Origin: Otatea glauca
Taxonomy: Eukaryota; Streptophyta; Magnoliopsida; Poales; Poaceae
DNA: 64,000 bases
Assembly: GCA_036346275.1 (NCBI GenBank)
Contig: CM070730.1
Span: forward strand, 43,942,918-44,006,917
Reading direction: 5' to 3'
Shown: positions 22,370 through 35,054 of the stretch, one piece after another
How the letters are laid out: the number at the start of each line of letters is the position of its first letter
Numbering within the stretch: position 1 is the first letter of the stretch
Position numbers and translations under genes: made by a program
The notes under the pieces: generated by a model
Told to the model about the DNA's origin: nothing
Database searches by the model: none
The model's input: the letters and a program-made list of their open reading frames with translations, nothing else

Positions 22370-23290
22370 AGAATCTTACTCATCCTGTCTCGCTCATTAG
22401 TTGTCGAAGGACAATAATTCTTGTAGAGACTGATGCCATGTGACATTGGCATGAAACTTCTCTTGAATTCAAGCATATTGAACCTTTTCATTATCTTATC
22501 AATGTACGTTTCTTGATTTAATCCAATTAACCTTTTTGATCTATCTCTATAGATTTTTATGCCCAAGATATAGCATTTTTCTCCCAAGTCCTTCATTGAG
22601 AAACTCCTTTTCAATGAAGTCTTAACATCTTTAAGCATGGGAATATCATTCCCGATCAATAATATGTCATCCACATACAAAATTAGAAACACAAGTGCGC
22701 TCCCACTGCCTTCTTGTAAACACAAGGCTCTTCTTCGTTTTTGATAAAGTCAAATCCTTTGACTACTTCATCAAAACGAATGTTCCAACTCCGAGATGCT
22801 TGCTTTAATCCATAAATGGATCTTTGAAGCTTGCATACCCTTTTAGTATATTTAGGATCAACAAAACCTTCAGGTTGTATCATGTATACATCCTCAGGTA
22901 GATTCCCATTAATGAAGGCTGTTTTGACATCCATCTGCCATATTTCATAATCAAAATATGCAGCAATAGCTAAAATGATCTGGACAGACTTGAGCATGGC
23001 TATCGGTGAGAAGGTTTCATCATAGTCAACTCCTTGAACTTGTTTGAAACCCTTTGCGACCAACCGTGCCTTATAGATCTGAACATTTCCATCTACGTCT
23101 ATCTTCTTCTTGAAAATCCATTTGCATTCAATGGTTTTTACACTATCGGGAGGATCGACCAAGTTCCAAACTTGATTATCATGGATGGATTGAATTTCGG
23201 ATCTCATGGCTTCAAGCCATTTTTCGGAGTTTGGGTCCATCATTGCTTCTTCATAAGTCGTGGGCTCATCATTGTCCAACAATAATATGT
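22370..23290 (-). pseudogene. Copia A reverse transcriptase, truncated at C-terminus
   Basis: From WKWIFKKK-type sequence (KTIECKWIFKKKIDVDGN) through QMDVKTAFINGNL, IYGLKQASRSW and the catalytic FLILYVDDILLIGND (about 22650-22690), then LGIKIYRDRSKRLIGLNQ. One frameshift near 22700 splits it into two frames that overlap. The coding sequence stops at 22370 (RDRMSKIL), where the SIRE-like LTR C starts. Confidence 0.9.
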
Positions 23291-24330
23291 CATGCCCATA
23301 TCTTATGGGTACATGACGTGGCCTCCCCGCCTACGTGGGGCTGGTGTCTCTTCCACAGGATGTAAAATACTATGTACATCTTGTGAAGGTTCAGTGGTGG
23401 CTTGAACATATTCATGTGATTCTCGAACTTCATCGAGATACACATCACTCCCACTGATTTCTTTTGAAAGAAACTCTTTCTCCAAATAGACACTATTTCG
23501 AGCAACAAAAACTTTGTTCTCGTTTCTTTTGTAAAAGTAATATCATTTTGTTTCTTTAGGATACCGTACAAAAAAGTATTTTTCTGATTTAGGTGCGAGT
23601 TTATCTGATTGTAAACATTTTACATAAGACTCACATCCCCATATCTTGAGAAATGACAACATGGGTCTTCTCCCAGTCCATATCTCATATGGCGTCTTCT
23701 CAACGGATTTTGATGGGACCCTATTCAAAGTGAATGCAGCTGTCTCTAGAGCGAAACCCCAAAAGGATAATGACAGATCTGTGTGGCTCATCATTGACCG
23801 AACCATATCTAACAAAGTTCAGTTTCGTCGTTCGGACACGCCATTCCATTGAGGCGTTCCTGGTGGAGTAAGTTGCGGAACGATTCCACATTGCTTTAGA
23901 TGATCACCAAACTCTTGGCTCAAGTATTCGCCACCACGATCTGATCGTAAGTGTTTTATTGATTTGCCAAGTTGATTTTGTACTTCGTTCTGAAACTCTT
24001 TGAACCTTTCAAAAGTTTCAGATTTATGCCTCATTATATAGATATATCCATATCTACTAAAGTCATCGATAAAAGTTACAAAATCATGAAACCCACCCTA
24101 GCAATCGAGCTTATTGGTCCACATATATCTGTATGTACTAGGGCCAATAATTCACTCGCTCTCTCACTAAAACCTATGAAAGGGGCTTTTGTCATCTTGC
24201 CAAGAAAAAAGACTCACATGTTTCAAATGATTCAAAATCAAATGAGGTTAGAAGTCCATCACCATGGAGCTTCTTCATGCGCTTCTCATTTATATGACCT
24301 AAGTGACAATGCCATAAAAAGGTAGGGTTC
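23291..24330 (-). pseudogene. Copia A integrase
   Basis: Minus-strand frames give LGHINEKRMKKLH (zinc-binding region, about 24280-24310), HLRSDRGGEYLSQEF with the second catalytic Asp (about 23930), TPQWNGVSERRN with the catalytic Glu (about 23830), MLDMVRSMMSHTD and FWGFALETAAFTLNRVPSKS. At least two frameshifts break it: near 24190 after GAG-pre-integrase, and near 23820. The catalytic residues that can be seen are intact. Confidence 0.85.
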
Positions 24331-25660
24331 AAATCATTAGGCCGAGGCCTTTTTACATTAATGTTATAGACACGTTTTTCTTCGAGTTCAAGGACATACA
24401 ACCCATCCACCATGGGGCAACGACCATAATACATATCATTCAAAAATATCGAACAAACAAAGTTTTTTATTCTGAAATCATAACCTTCATGTTCCAAACA
24501 AGAAGATGAAATAATGTTTCTACTCAAAGATGGAACAAAATAACAATTATTGAGTTCTAAAACTAATCCTGAAGGCAAATGCAATGGGTATGTGCCAACG
24601 GCAAGACCAGCAACTCTTGCTTTATTCCCTACGCGAAGATCCACTTCTCCTTTTGCCAAGTCTCTACTTTTTATCAGCCCCTGCATCGAATTGCAAATGT
24701 GAGCAACCGAACCGGTATCATATACCCATGAGCTGAGTGAAGAAGTAGAAAGATTAATTTCTATAACATTAATACCTGAATTGGAAATCACATTTCCATT
24801 CTTCTTATCTGCCAGGTACTTTTCGCAGTTCCGTTTCCAATGTCCTGACTTCTTGCAATAGAAGCATTGGGAATCAGGTTGAGGGCTGACTTTAAGCTTG
24901 TGAAGCTTAGTTTTGAGGCTTGCGATCTCATCTTGAGCCTTGCCCTTGCCCTTGCCCTTGCTCTTTCCCATTCCCCTAGCCTTAGCCTTCCTCTTTTTGA
25001 ATGCAGTTGTTTTCTGAACCATCATCACATGATTGGGTTTTTTCTTAATGCTTTCCTCGGGAACCTTGAGCATCCCATGTAGTTCGGTTTGGCTCTTCTC
25101 CATGCTATTCATATGAAAATTCATAATGAATGGCTCAAAGTTCTGTGGCAGAGACTGGAGAATAACATCTGTGGCCAAACCGAGGCTAAGGGGAAACTCA
25201 AGTTTTTCCAATCTCCCAATGTAACCAATCATCTTGGTCACATGAGGGCTGATCGGACTGTCTTCAGCCAGCTTACAAGCAAATAAAAGCTTTGAGATAC
25301 CATACCTCTCAGCTCTTGCTTGATTCCCAAACATGCCCTTCAAGCCCACAATCATATTGTAAGCATCCTGGTCCTCATATTGCTTTTCGAGCTCAAACTC
25401 CATGGTGACTAGCATGAGACAGCTGACCTCTACAGAAGCATTAACATGTTTTTCATATTCAACCTTCAAATTGCGAGGAGCATTTTTGGCTGGTTCATCA
25501 GGAATTGGATTCTCTAGAACATAGTCCTTGTTTTCATGCTTGAGAACAATCCTCAGGTTGCGATACTAATCAACAAAATTTGTTCTATTAAGTTTTTTCT
25601 TTCCAAAACCGATCTCAAAGCAAAACCAGGTGTAGCAAGAGTAGGAGTAGAAGGTGCCAT
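24192..25660 (-). pseudogene. Copia A gag and protease
   Basis: Translation would start at ATG 25660 (MAPSTPTLATPGF). One in-frame TAG near 25567 (a Trp TGG changed to TAG) interrupts the N-terminus. The frame then runs from 25469 to 24192: UBN2-type gag (LKGMFGNQARAERYGISKLL; GYIGRLEKLEFPL), a Lys/Gly-rich linker, one CCHC knuckle (CFYCKKSGHWKRNC), the protease active site WVYDTGSVAHICNS, and the pre-integrase domain (WHCHLGHINEKR). Gag packages RNA; the Asp protease matures the polyprotein. Confidence 0.9.
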
Positions 25661-27128
25661 TGAACTACAACAAAAACATGCAAAGTTTCTAAGCAGTATG
25701 TTTATGTAATACTTTTATTAAACATTTTAATAAAAGACACTCCTATTTTATGTCCATTTATAGACACATAGTGAGTATTCAAGATCCATATTCATCAAAC
25801 ACTAGTGAGCTTTGGCATCACTGCTATAAATTTAATAACATAGGTAAGCAACACCTTTGCTAATTACATCTTATGTAACTCTTGTTGGTTGAGTATGAAA
25901 ACAAGTAATGAATGCCTCTGTCAACTTGACTCATAGGCAGGTCAACCTGCCCCTAGGGCTCACATAAGGGAGGGAGCACTTCCCATTTTCAGGTGCCAAT
26001 TAAGAAACCTGCCTTATGTGTGTTTTCCTAGACACCAATTGTCTTGTATATGTTCCTTCATTACTGAAATCAAATCCCAACCACTTATATCCTCAAGCCC
26101 AAAACTGTTTTGATAGCTTGATTAAATCTACCATTGTTATGCGTGATGTGTCCAACACATCCCTATCATCTATTAAGATAACCATAGATATACTACTTTG
26201 GCAGTCATATCAATAACGATCTAAATTCTTGATAGGTGCAACAATTGGATGGACATTTTGATTTAAAATTTTAACTATAGGGATGAACAATATCTACTAT
26301 GAACATGGCATCACATGCAATGAGCATAAAGAAAATAGCAAGGATTAAACACACTTCCACTGAAAATCAAAATTAAGCTGTGAAATAGCATGGCTCTTAG
26401 CATTAAGATCTCCATCATCATGCTTGTTTGTTCACCTAGCCACCTTGCTTGATTGTTCACCTAATCATAATGATGCTTGATACCGTCGTCTTCATCATTA
26501 TGGATGCAACGCCTTACAACTTTTGATAATGAATTTTAGATGAGGGTTTGAAGCATCACAAGTCGGCACGCAGGTCGTTATACAATTTGAATAGCCTTAT
26601 GGCTTGACACGGCACGCAGGCCATGTGAAAATTACATGCATCACATACACATAGGCCATACTATTTCACATAATTTCTTGCAAAAATGAGTTAAACAAAA
26701 ACAATCCTACGACTCCGGGGTCCGAGGGGCAGCGCCCCTGGTGGGGTCAGCAGGCGGGTCGAGGGTAGCGCCCTTGGAAAAAATTTTAGAGGCATGTCTT
26801 AAATCAAAGGAAAACACCCTCAAAATTTCTATGGATCAACCAGATTGACCCAATCCGATCTAATCTGATTGGCTTGGTCCCATATGGTTACGTTTCAGAA
26901 ACCCTGATGGCGGTAACCCGACCGGTAAGGGTAACATCGTACCATGAACGGACTCACCCAAATCAAGATTGAGTCGGTTTGAACTTTCCTCAAACCCTAA
27001 ACCGATCAATCTCATCGAAGGCAGCGATCACCAATTCATCACATGAACCGGCTGAACATGTAATAGATCCAATCTACTAACCTCACACATCATATGTGCA
27101 ACATCCAGATCACAAATCTATACGAGAT
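25661..27128 (-). other. 5' leader of copia A
   Basis: About 1.47 kb between PBS and gag. It contains a GC hairpin (GGGGCAGCGCCCC, near 26727) in otherwise mixed sequence. No reading frame resembles a protein. The length is ordinary for this kind of copia leader. Confidence 0.6.
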
Positions 27129-27141
27129 GGCTCTGATACCA
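27129..27141 (-). promoter_or_regulatory. Primer binding site of copia A
   Basis: Reads TGGTATCAGAGCC on the minus strand, a perfect initiator tRNA-Met site, directly next to the LTR end. Confidence 0.9.
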
Positions 27142-28340
27142 CAGAAGAGGAACGCGGTATGCTACACTAGCACAAATAAAAAAATACCGCATAACCTGAA
27201 AGCTACTCGCAAGAAGGGGATCATAGATTAGATTACCACTAGACACGCAGTTGTGGAATCCATAGCACGTCGATGTAGTGGATCGTCCTCGCCGCAGTCG
27301 TTGGGTCGATGGAGTGGATCGTCCTCCCACGCCGCAGTCGCAGCAGCGTCACCGCAGTAGTCCACACGTCTGGGGATGGAACGCAGTGCATCAGTGTGCA
27401 AGCACCTGGTAGCTCGGCAGGGGCAGCGAGAAGAGGCTAGGGTTTCGGGTGAAACACTTCTAGACCGTAGGAAAAACACTCCCTACGCCCACACTCCTCC
27501 ACTCCTTATATAGCCACGAGATGAAACCCTAAACCAGGGCCAATCAGTGTGCTAAGCCCACGATGTCCATTAATTACGGATCCAATCCAAATTAATGCGT
27601 CCCAGCCCATTAAGTGTGTGACCCTGCAGGTTCACGTATGTTTGGACATGGATTCGGAAAACTCCTTTTCATTCCAATAGTTGTTAGCGGCTCCTTGCAA
27701 AGCATGCCAACTCCCAAACATACTATGATCAAATCGGACAAAACCTATCAAAAGTACTCATGCAATAATCCCTTTGCCAAGTATATGAAGATTGAACTCA
27801 AGGCGAGAAGCATGTCATCCTTTGATGATTCAATCCATCTCTCGTATCCGTGATATATTAATAAGTTGTGATTGATTCCTCAATCACGGCATGGCCATGC
27901 ACATCCTTAATCATATCACACGAGTGGCCTTGTCATATATCTCTGTTTCATTGGAGTGGTAAATTACATCTTGATTGCTCACTTCCCTCTGCACGTTTTA
28001 TAGTAAACATGAAAGCTACCTTTATAACTATCCGGTTAGGAAGTAGTGTTTGATAGCCCCAAGGAAAACTTTTATGCATGTAGGGAATATGACAATCTCA
28101 GGTCTAAGGATCATACATCTACTATGTATGAGATACACTGATGGCACATAAGAATGTAACATTCTCGCGAGTTGTCCCATTATGGTCAATCTAACCCATG
28201 TTCTTCAACATGCGTCCACAATGTATAGATGATATCTCCATATCCCATGATCTATGAAGCATAATCATCGATCACTACATGTGCTGATCTATTCTTCGTT
28301 GTCCTATACGATGATATCCGATCAGAGATATTTAGCGAAT
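27142..28340 (-). repeat. 5' LTR of copia A, 3' segment
   Basis: Aligns with the 3' LTR of copia B at 47330-48375 throughout, for example CTGATCGGATATCAT versus CTGATCGGTTATCAT. It ends CTCTTCTG next to the PBS where CA would be expected. The other LTR segment lies at 40289-40446 beyond G1. Restored LTR length is about 1.35 kb. Confidence 0.85.
27505..27513 (-). promoter_or_regulatory. TATA box of copia A LTR
   Basis: CTATATAAG on the minus strand, matching CTATATAAAG at 47980-47989 in the LTR of copia B. Sequence on both sides is shared. Confidence 0.7.
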
Positions 28341-29032
28341 TGTAACATCCCAAAATTCAGCTTAATTAAGTTTTTACTGTTTAAAAGTGCATTTGTGATT
28401 TTCTGGAATTTATTTGGATTTTGCTGGATGTATTGGAATTAAATGTTATTTCAAGTTTATTGCTTTTTAATCAAAAGTATTTAAATCTGTGCCAAGTTAA
28501 AATAAAGTTTGGCCAAAAATATTTTATTTGAGTCCAGAATGTCTCAAAGTATTTTTGAGATTTTTCTTGGATTTTTCCTAATAGTTTTATTGCCTAAAAT
28601 AAATAAAATGAATTTCTAGAATTATTTTAATTGGGAAACCCTTTTGAAAATCGGTGAGCAGTGTTGGGCTCGGCCCATACACTGCGTGTCGCGACCAGTG
28701 GAGCGCGGCCCGATTAGCCCATGATCCCGGAGGAAATCGTCGAGCCGTTGGATCGCGATCGTATGGCTTGTGTCATGCCACGTCGCGAACGCGCCTAAGC
28801 CATAGGATCGTGATCGCGTGGTCGTGGTGGATCGTGTCTTTCCGTAACCCTAATCGATCGCGGCCGTTGATCCAAGCGAAGGCCCGATTGGATCTCGTCG
28901 GAAATCCGGTGCGTTCGTTGCGCCACGTGGGCGGTTCTTGTGAATCGTCTCCGCGGGACTCGGAATCGCCGCCGTGTCAGAAGGACTCGCCCCGCGTCGG
29001 TTGGTTTCGTGCACCGTGCGTGGTCGTCGAGG

Positions 29033-29042
29033 CTATTTAAGG
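29033..29042 (+). promoter_or_regulatory. TATA-like box of G1 5' LTR
   Basis: CTATTTAAGG, repeated at 37841-37850 in the 3' LTR and at 44866-44875 in G5, and replaced by CTATAAAAGG in G2. A GTGAGT donor follows at 29343, so the R region may begin with a short spliced exon. Confidence 0.65.
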
Positions 29043-29857
29043 GGTCCGCAGCCTTCGAGAATCGTCATCGTGCGCCGCAGCTTTTTGGTCGGAAGGGTTT
29101 CGCGAGATTCGGCGTAGAACACGCCGGGAGCTCGTCGGAGTTGATCTGCTGCACCGCCGAGGTTTTCGCTAAAGAACGTCACCGATTCAGCGGTTTTGGC
29201 GTTTTGGTTCCAGATCCGGATTCGCCAAGGTGTGCGCGTCGGCGAAGCCACTTGTTCACGTCGGGGACACGTCGAACGCCGTCGCCGTAGCTTCTTCCTC
29301 ATCTCGGTGGTTTTCTTCGCGTCGTTTCGCCATTAGTCTCGGGTGAGTTTTTGACCGTCGGATCGAGCGAGCGGGAGGATTGAACCGCGTCGCATGTGTG
29401 TCGCCGTTCGATCGGATCGGACCGTAGATGCGTGCGCGTGTCGCGCATCGGCGAAGCGGCGCTGCGACCAATCGGGGCGAGGCGCGTGGCTGCGGGTTTC
29501 GGCGTCGCCGCGGCGGGTTCACGGTGGACCAGAGGAGGTCTCGTGGACCAGGTCTATGCGCAGAGGCCACGTGTCGAGCTCTGGTTGGTTCGGTCCATGG
29601 CTGACGTCACGCTGACGTCATAAATCGCTTTTTCAGTATAAAAATAAATCTGTTAAAATCGAATTTCTGATTTTCTAATTTCAGTATTTATTTCAAACTT
29701 CAAAAGGCTATATCTTTTGCATCGTAACTCGGATTTGAGTGATTCCAGTTTCTAAAAATTTGTAAAATTGAGATCTATTTATTGGTGAATTGTAACTGAT
29801 TTTTGGAGTTTAATTGCTCTCTGTTTTGGTATTTATTTACTTTTCTCTTTGATGCAG

Positions 29858-31190
29858 CGTGAGGCGTTGAATTGTGCGGCGCTTGGAGGAAGATCAAGCA
29901 ACTCAAGAGCAAACTTCAGATCCAGATCAGGACCTATTCCAAGGCAAGTTGTGCTTTGATCATGTTGAACCCATGTTTATAAAATAGCTATGTTTGATTT
30001 ACACTATTGCATATATTTCAAATATACAACTGTGTCAAATTAGTTTGGGCTTAGCTAAAATACCAGATTGGTCTATACCCTACCTTGTCATTGTATGCCA
30101 TGATCCATTGTCACCCTAGATTGGTTTAATATAGTTGGTTAATAATTATAATCAACATTGGAGGTTTAGTTCGTATTAGTTGCTTAGCCATGCCACGTCA
30201 TCACATGTGTCATCACCATTGATAATTAATCTTGATTAATGGAATATGGAACAATGTTATGAACTTGTGTGTCATGTGGGATCACACGATGAGATTGAGT
30301 TGTTGTGGCGAGTCATGTCACGCAACGATGTTTGAATTGTTGATGGCATGTGGTGCTTGGTAATCAACGGGTGATAATAACTTAGATTGGGGCAAGTGGC
30401 AAGGGCGAGGAGGCCAAGGTGGGCCCAATGGGCGATGGTATGTGGATGTCTTGCCTTGATCACACTAAGGACTTAACCTTGCAAGCCTTTGACTGAGTCA
30501 ATCATGCAACCACATGTCGGTATGGGCCACCTAGTGAGTAATTTGCAAAGTCTTAATGTTGATACTATCGTGGTCGGTGTGAGTTCGGGTCAGGTGTAAT
30601 TCACATGGCGCAAGAGGGGGCCACGGGCGTGGTTTTGAGACCGCGATGTTGAAACCTTAGCGGGTAGTATCGGGTTAAGATAGAGCATTGTAAAGGCTTT
30701 GTTATAATCTTTCGCCTTTGTGGTGTTTGGTTGTATCACGTGGGTAAAGTGCATAACCTCTGCAGAGTGTGAAACTATTCGGATAGCCGTGCTTTCATGT
30801 ATTGAGCAATGCTCGGGAATTACGATTAAGGGTTAGTTTAATAAATTGGACAACTTGGTTGGGATGGCGGGATTGCCATATGGAAGATTGGAACTTGATT
30901 TAGGATTGAGATCTTGGTTTACTTGAGAAACCACGAACTTATTTATCATTGTTATTTATTTTACATTCTTTAAAATCTATTTCTTGTATTTGTTCATAAA
31001 TCGCTTATTGCAAAATAGCCATGATAGCCTATCCTTTGGAATAAGCCTTACATATAGATAAATAGAATCGCATTACATGCACAACTTGTTGAGTGCTTTA
31101 AGTACTCACCCTTGCCAAACAACAATAATCAACAGTTGAAGAATCTACACTGTGTTGGAAGATGAAGTTCATGAAGACACGAGTCATTAG
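29858..31190 (+). other. Split acidic reading frame in G1 5' LTR
   Basis: Block A 29858-29943 follows the acceptor CTCTTTGATGCAG, encodes EDQATQEQTSDPDQDLFQ and ends CCAAG before GCAAGT. Block B 31136-31190 follows AATCAACAG. In this copy block B has lost one base (ACACTGTG where the 3' LTR has ACACCTGTG), one of the CTG-site differences, so its tail is out of frame. Confidence 0.45.
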
Positions 31191-31474
31191 GGTCCGAGCC
31201 TTGTCGGTTGCTGTGGTGAATGATGAGCTATCTACGTTTCTACTTTCCATTGCTTAATTATTAGCTTATATTCTCCGTCTTGCCCTGCGTGGCTTAATAA
31301 TGTAAGTTGGTCATAAGATCATACATTTAGCTATATCAATAAATGAACTATTATTCCATTATCGTTGTGTATGATGTGATATGTACCAATGTTAAGTGTG
31401 TGCACTAGCGTTGATCACAGGAATAGTGCGATAAACACGGTGGGTTGAATCGGTGGATTCGGGTCCCTCTGAGG

Positions 31475-31485
31475 TGGTATCGAGC
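31475..31485 (+). promoter_or_regulatory. Primer binding site of G1, altered
   Basis: TGGTATCGAGC where TGGTATCAGAGCC is expected. The loss is at the CAG trinucleotide, like many other G1 differences, so it may be a sequence error rather than a real defect. GAGG separates it from the LTR, as in G3. Confidence 0.75.
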
Positions 31486-32680
31486 ATCTTGTTGTAGGTC
31501 TTGGCCTAGATAGTGTGGAGGTGTCTTGTGAGAGTCCAAAACTATTTTCTAAAAGAAAATCCAAACTTGACTAATAAAACACTCTCGACTCATCTCATTC
31601 TCTACTTCTTGCCTTTGCTAAATTTACCGTCTTACTTGCGTTTGGGTGGAGAACTTATTTCAAAGTTCTTGTGGAGCGAGATGCCGATCGTTCGACCTTT
31701 GAGGAGTCGGTGGCGGCTACGCCATGGAGTCGTGGAGAGTACTTGACGCTTGAGGCTTCTATCGTCCACTTTACCGAGGAGGCGGTGGGCGGTGAATGGT
31801 GTTCACAGGATTTATTTGCAAGTTGATCATCTACGCTCGGGAGAACGAGGAAGCTAGCGAGGCCAATCAACATCTCCGCGAAGGTTCTCGTATGAAGTTG
31901 CAATTCGGAGGTTGCTCGACTTGCTCTTCGCCGTGTCCGCCGCGACTACGCCGACGAGCTTCACGATTGATGTTCGACTTCACCCGAGACGTTCAAGCGT
32001 GCCAAGGCGGCGGATTGAGGGGAGCGAGTGTGCTCTGCGGCGCACCTTGCGAGTTCGCCCTTGCCGGGAGGATCACATGAGAGATACTACCGGGAGCTGG
32101 AGGCGTATGCGAGGCACTTAGAGTGGCGGCGCAGGGCTCGAGGTGACCGTGCTTGACCATCGGGATGATCACCGAGTGGGAGAGGCCACGAGGCGATTGA
32201 GGACGAGGTGGAGCGCGTGACTCGGGGAGTTCAGAGCCACCGAGGAGTCCGAGGAGGATCAGAGGAGCGAGTGGGAACGGAGGGGAGTGCAGACCCGTTG
32301 TTGCAGAGGACCCAGAGTAGGTCACGGGATAGGTTCGCTCCGATGCCCGCTCATCCACGGTGTATGCGCGGATCGGCCTCGGCCGTGGTGGTTGGATGAG
32401 TGAGTGTCGACCTTGGAGGCGTGTTGAGACTCGAGTGTGAGTCGCGTCTTTAAGTTAGTCTTTACCTTTCTAGTTGACGTTAAGGTTCGTGTTTAGTTTG
32501 CTTCTTTGTATTGCCGAGTGTGCAGTATGTGTTGCAAAGCTTGTAGGCTTAAATAAGCAGCCATACCAAGAATAAATAAAGAATTGTTCAGTTGGGTATA
32601 ACCTATCTTCCCCACTTTAGAAATTCTTACTTCTCATCTATGCTACATCTACCTTTCCTAACCTAAGAGGCAATCATCAG
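31486..32680 (+). other. 5' leader of G1
   Basis: About 1.2 kb with segments shared with the G3 leader at both ends (CCAAAACTATTTTCTAAAAG; GCAGCCATACCAAG). The middle part (31700-32400), with frames such as 31993-32358 and 32208-32399, is GC-rich and absent from G3; I recognise no protein in it. Confidence 0.65.
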
Positions 32681-33640
32681 ATGGTGAATACTCGAGGAAA
32701 CAACGGTGCTTCAGGAAGTGGACTGCGTCAGAATGACAACCCCAATGATGGAGGCAGCCCTCAACCACCGACAGTGAGACATGCGAGAATCTAGGAGCAT
32801 TTACGCGTATGCAGACTCAAGCGATGCGGACAATGATGCACGGCAGATCGTGAGATGACCAATGCGTGATAAATCACAACAACCACGCAACTCGGAACAA
32901 TCATGGTGGACCTCGACCTATGTCAAAGCTATCAGATTTTATGAGGACTAGGCCACCAACTTTTTCGAAATGTGAATCCTTTGGAAGCCGATGGCGGCTT
33001 AGGACAATTGAGAAGAAGCCGCACATCACTCGGTGTGAAGGAAATGAGAAGGTGCTTTCGCCTCTCATCAAGCTGGAAGGACCGCCGCAGAGTGGTGGGA
33101 GAACTCTTGTGCCGCTCATGGAGCCCCACGGGAGATAACACAGGAGGAGTTTACTAATGCTTTCCGCCGATATCATGTCCCGGAGGAATGATGGATCTTA
33201 AGAAGGAGGAGTTGAGCTTTGAAGCAAGGAGGCCAACGGTGGCGAATACTTGAACAAATTTACTCGATTAGCTCGCTATGCCCTCGAAGGCGTAGCGACA
33301 GATAAAGCGAGCAGTCTCGTTTCATGAAGGGATGAACTCGGGACTCTGGTGGGGTGATTACCCACAATTTCCAGATTTTGGGAGTGGTAAATAAGGCTTT
33401 GATCCTAGAGGATAAGCGCAAAGAGCTAGGTGAAAACCGTAAGCGCTTGATGAACAATCGTGGTGGGCGTCCAAATCATCTCGTTTGAGGATGTCACCAC
33501 AAAGCAATTTGCTAGATTCCAACCACGGTACCGCAAATAAGACATCAACTCCTACACCTCGCCATGCCAATCGTAATTTTCAGACACGGCCGACAGGCAA
33601 CAATGCACGGGAGGAAATCGATCCGCGGTGAAGAGATGCT
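32681..33640 (+). pseudogene. G1 gag
   Basis: Starts at ATG 32681 (MVNTRGNNGASGSG, then NDGGSPQPP). Pieces of the capsid domain can be read in shifting frames, including EITQEEFTNAFRRYHVPEE near 33130-33190 and EYLNKFTRLARY near 33250. At least five frameshifts break the 320-residue region. Gag would package RNA in the cytoplasm. Confidence 0.75.
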
Positions 33641-34130
33641 ATACTTGCAATGAGCAGGGCACTTTTCTAATAGGTGTCCACGAAGGAGGCATCACGCCGA
33701 TTCGTTTCAACACTGGGAACAACACCGCTAAAGCACCAACATCGGGAGAAATCGTGCACCAAGCCAGGTGGAGCAACCCGCAATCAACCGTGCGTGGAAG
33801 GATCAACCACATCACCGCGGATGGAGCTCAAGAGGCAACAGGCGTCGTCTTGGGTAAGTTCTTGGTCAACTCGATTACTGCTCTGATTTTGTTTGATTAC
33901 GGAGCTTCGCATTCGTTCGTTTCTCAAAGTTTTGCAACCAAGAATGGATTTAAAGTGGTAAATCTTAAGTGTGTGCTCTTAGTCCAAGCCCGGGATCGAG
34001 CTTAGATCTAGCCTTGGGTGTTTGGGAGCTAAGTTGCTTATGGATGGGATAAATTTCTAGCGAATCTTATCTTGATAGATCGCAATCCTAGACGTCATCC
34101 TTGGAATGGATTGGTGTCAAAGCATAAGGT
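33628..34130 (+). pseudogene. G1 gag knuckle and protease
   Basis: Begins with the first half of a CCHC knuckle (RCYTCNEQG), after which the frame slips and the His and last Cys are lost. Retropepsin follows with LFDYGASHSFVSQSFA (about 33888), where the family has DSGAS, so the active-site Ser is Tyr here. The frame fails at 34005 and resumes in another frame with the V-I-L-GMDW-type segment near 34090 (DVILGMDWL). Confidence 0.8.
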
Positions 34131-34139
34131 CGTTTTGGA

Positions 34140-35054
34140 TTGTGGCGAAGGATCGTGACTTTGGAAGGCCCTAGTGGCAAGAATGTGGAGTTTCAAGCGA
34201 CCGCAGTTCGAGATGGGCAGTTAATGGTCAACAGCGTGAAAGCCATCAGCATGGAAGATGTGCGATGGCGAGGAATACCGGATGTGTTTCGGAAGATTTG
34301 CGGGATTGCCACGGACCGTGATATCGAGTTTGTTATCGAGTTAGCGCCAGGTACAGCACCGATATCAAAGAGACCATATCGGATGCCTACCGACGAGTTA
34401 GTGGAAATGAAGAAGCAGATTGAGGAACTGCAAGAAAAAGGTTTCATTAGACCAAGTTCATCACCGTGGGGAGCCCCGGTTTTGTTTGTTCGCAAGAAGG
34501 ATGGAAGTCTTAGAATGTGCATCGACTATCGTGCACTTAATGAAGTAACGATCAAGAATAAGTATCCGTTGCCCAGGATCGATGACTTATTTGATCAGTT
34601 AAGAGGAGCTGGAGTTTTCTCCAAGATAGATCTTCGTTCAGGATACCATCAGTTGAAGATCCGAGCAGAGGATATACCTAAGACCGCGTTTTCTACGCGA
34701 TATGGACATTATGAGTTCACAGTCATGTCATTTGGATTGACTAATGCCCCAGCGTATTTCATGAACATGATGAATAAGGTTTTCATGGATTACTTGGATA
34801 AGTTCGTTGTGGTCTTCATAGACGATATTTTGGTTTACTCAAAGACCGAAGAAGAGCATGCAGAACATCTAAGGATGGTTTTAGACAGGCTGCGAGAGCA
34901 TCAGCTATATGCAAAGTTTAGCAAGTGTGAATTCTGGAAGGAGAAAGTCGAATTCTTGGGTCATGTAATGACTACCAAAGGAGTCATGATCGACCCTAGC
35001 AAAGTGGGCCTTGATGTTGCATTGGGAGCCACGAAGTCATTACCAGATCCGTAG
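34140..35054 (+). CDS. G1 reverse transcriptase
   Basis: 304 residues open. Order: protease tail, PYRMPTDELVEMKKQIEEL, FIRPSSSPWGAPVLFVRKKD, RMCIDYRALNEVTIKNKYPL, DLRSGYHQLKIR, FGLTNAPAYFMNMMNKVF, the catalytic VVFIDDILVYS (about 34810), and FLGHVMTTKGVMIDPSKV. The two Asp of FIDD are present. This is the best preserved block of the element; the frame breaks at 35054, at the RT-RNase H junction. RT copies the RNA to DNA in virus-like particles. Confidence 0.95.
   Translation: MWRRIVTLEGPSGKNVEFQATAVRDGQLMVNSVKAISMEDVRWRGIPDVFRKICGIATDRDIEFVIELAPGTAPISKRPYRMPTDELVEMKKQIEELQEKGFIRPSSSPWGAPVLFVRKKDGSLRMCIDYRALNEVTIKNKYPLPRIDDLFDQLRGAGVFSKIDLRSGYHQLKIRAEDIPKTAFSTRYGHYEFTVMSFGLTNAPAYFMNMMNKVFMDYLDKFVVVFIDDILVYSKTEEEHAEHLRMVLDRLREHQLYAKFSKCEFWKEKVEFLGHVMTTKGVMIDPSKVGLDVALGATKSLPDP

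Larger units (their letters stand above)
28341..31470 (+). repeat. 5' LTR of G1
   Basis: 3.13 kb. The start matches the 3' LTR exactly; the end reads GGATTCGGGTCCCT and then the PBS spacer, lacking the terminal ACA. Differences from the 3' LTR are mainly small changes at CAG or CTG, for example GTGCGATAAACACGG at 31427 versus GTGCAGTAAACACAG at 40242. GC-rich open frames at 28650-29620 are repeated at 37640-38420 but are not in conserved frames. Confidence 0.92.

Noticed and set aside
19348..22374. GAATC at 19352 and 22370 as target duplication of a solo SIRE-like LTR
   Set aside because: Sequence left of 19348 still aligns with the internal region of element D, so the element continues to the left. 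The match is a coincidence.
24867..25082. Plus-strand frame with a Leu/Ala/Ser repeat resembling a membrane segment
   Set aside because: It is the antisense of the Lys/Gly-rich linker (KGKGKGK) of the copia A gag.
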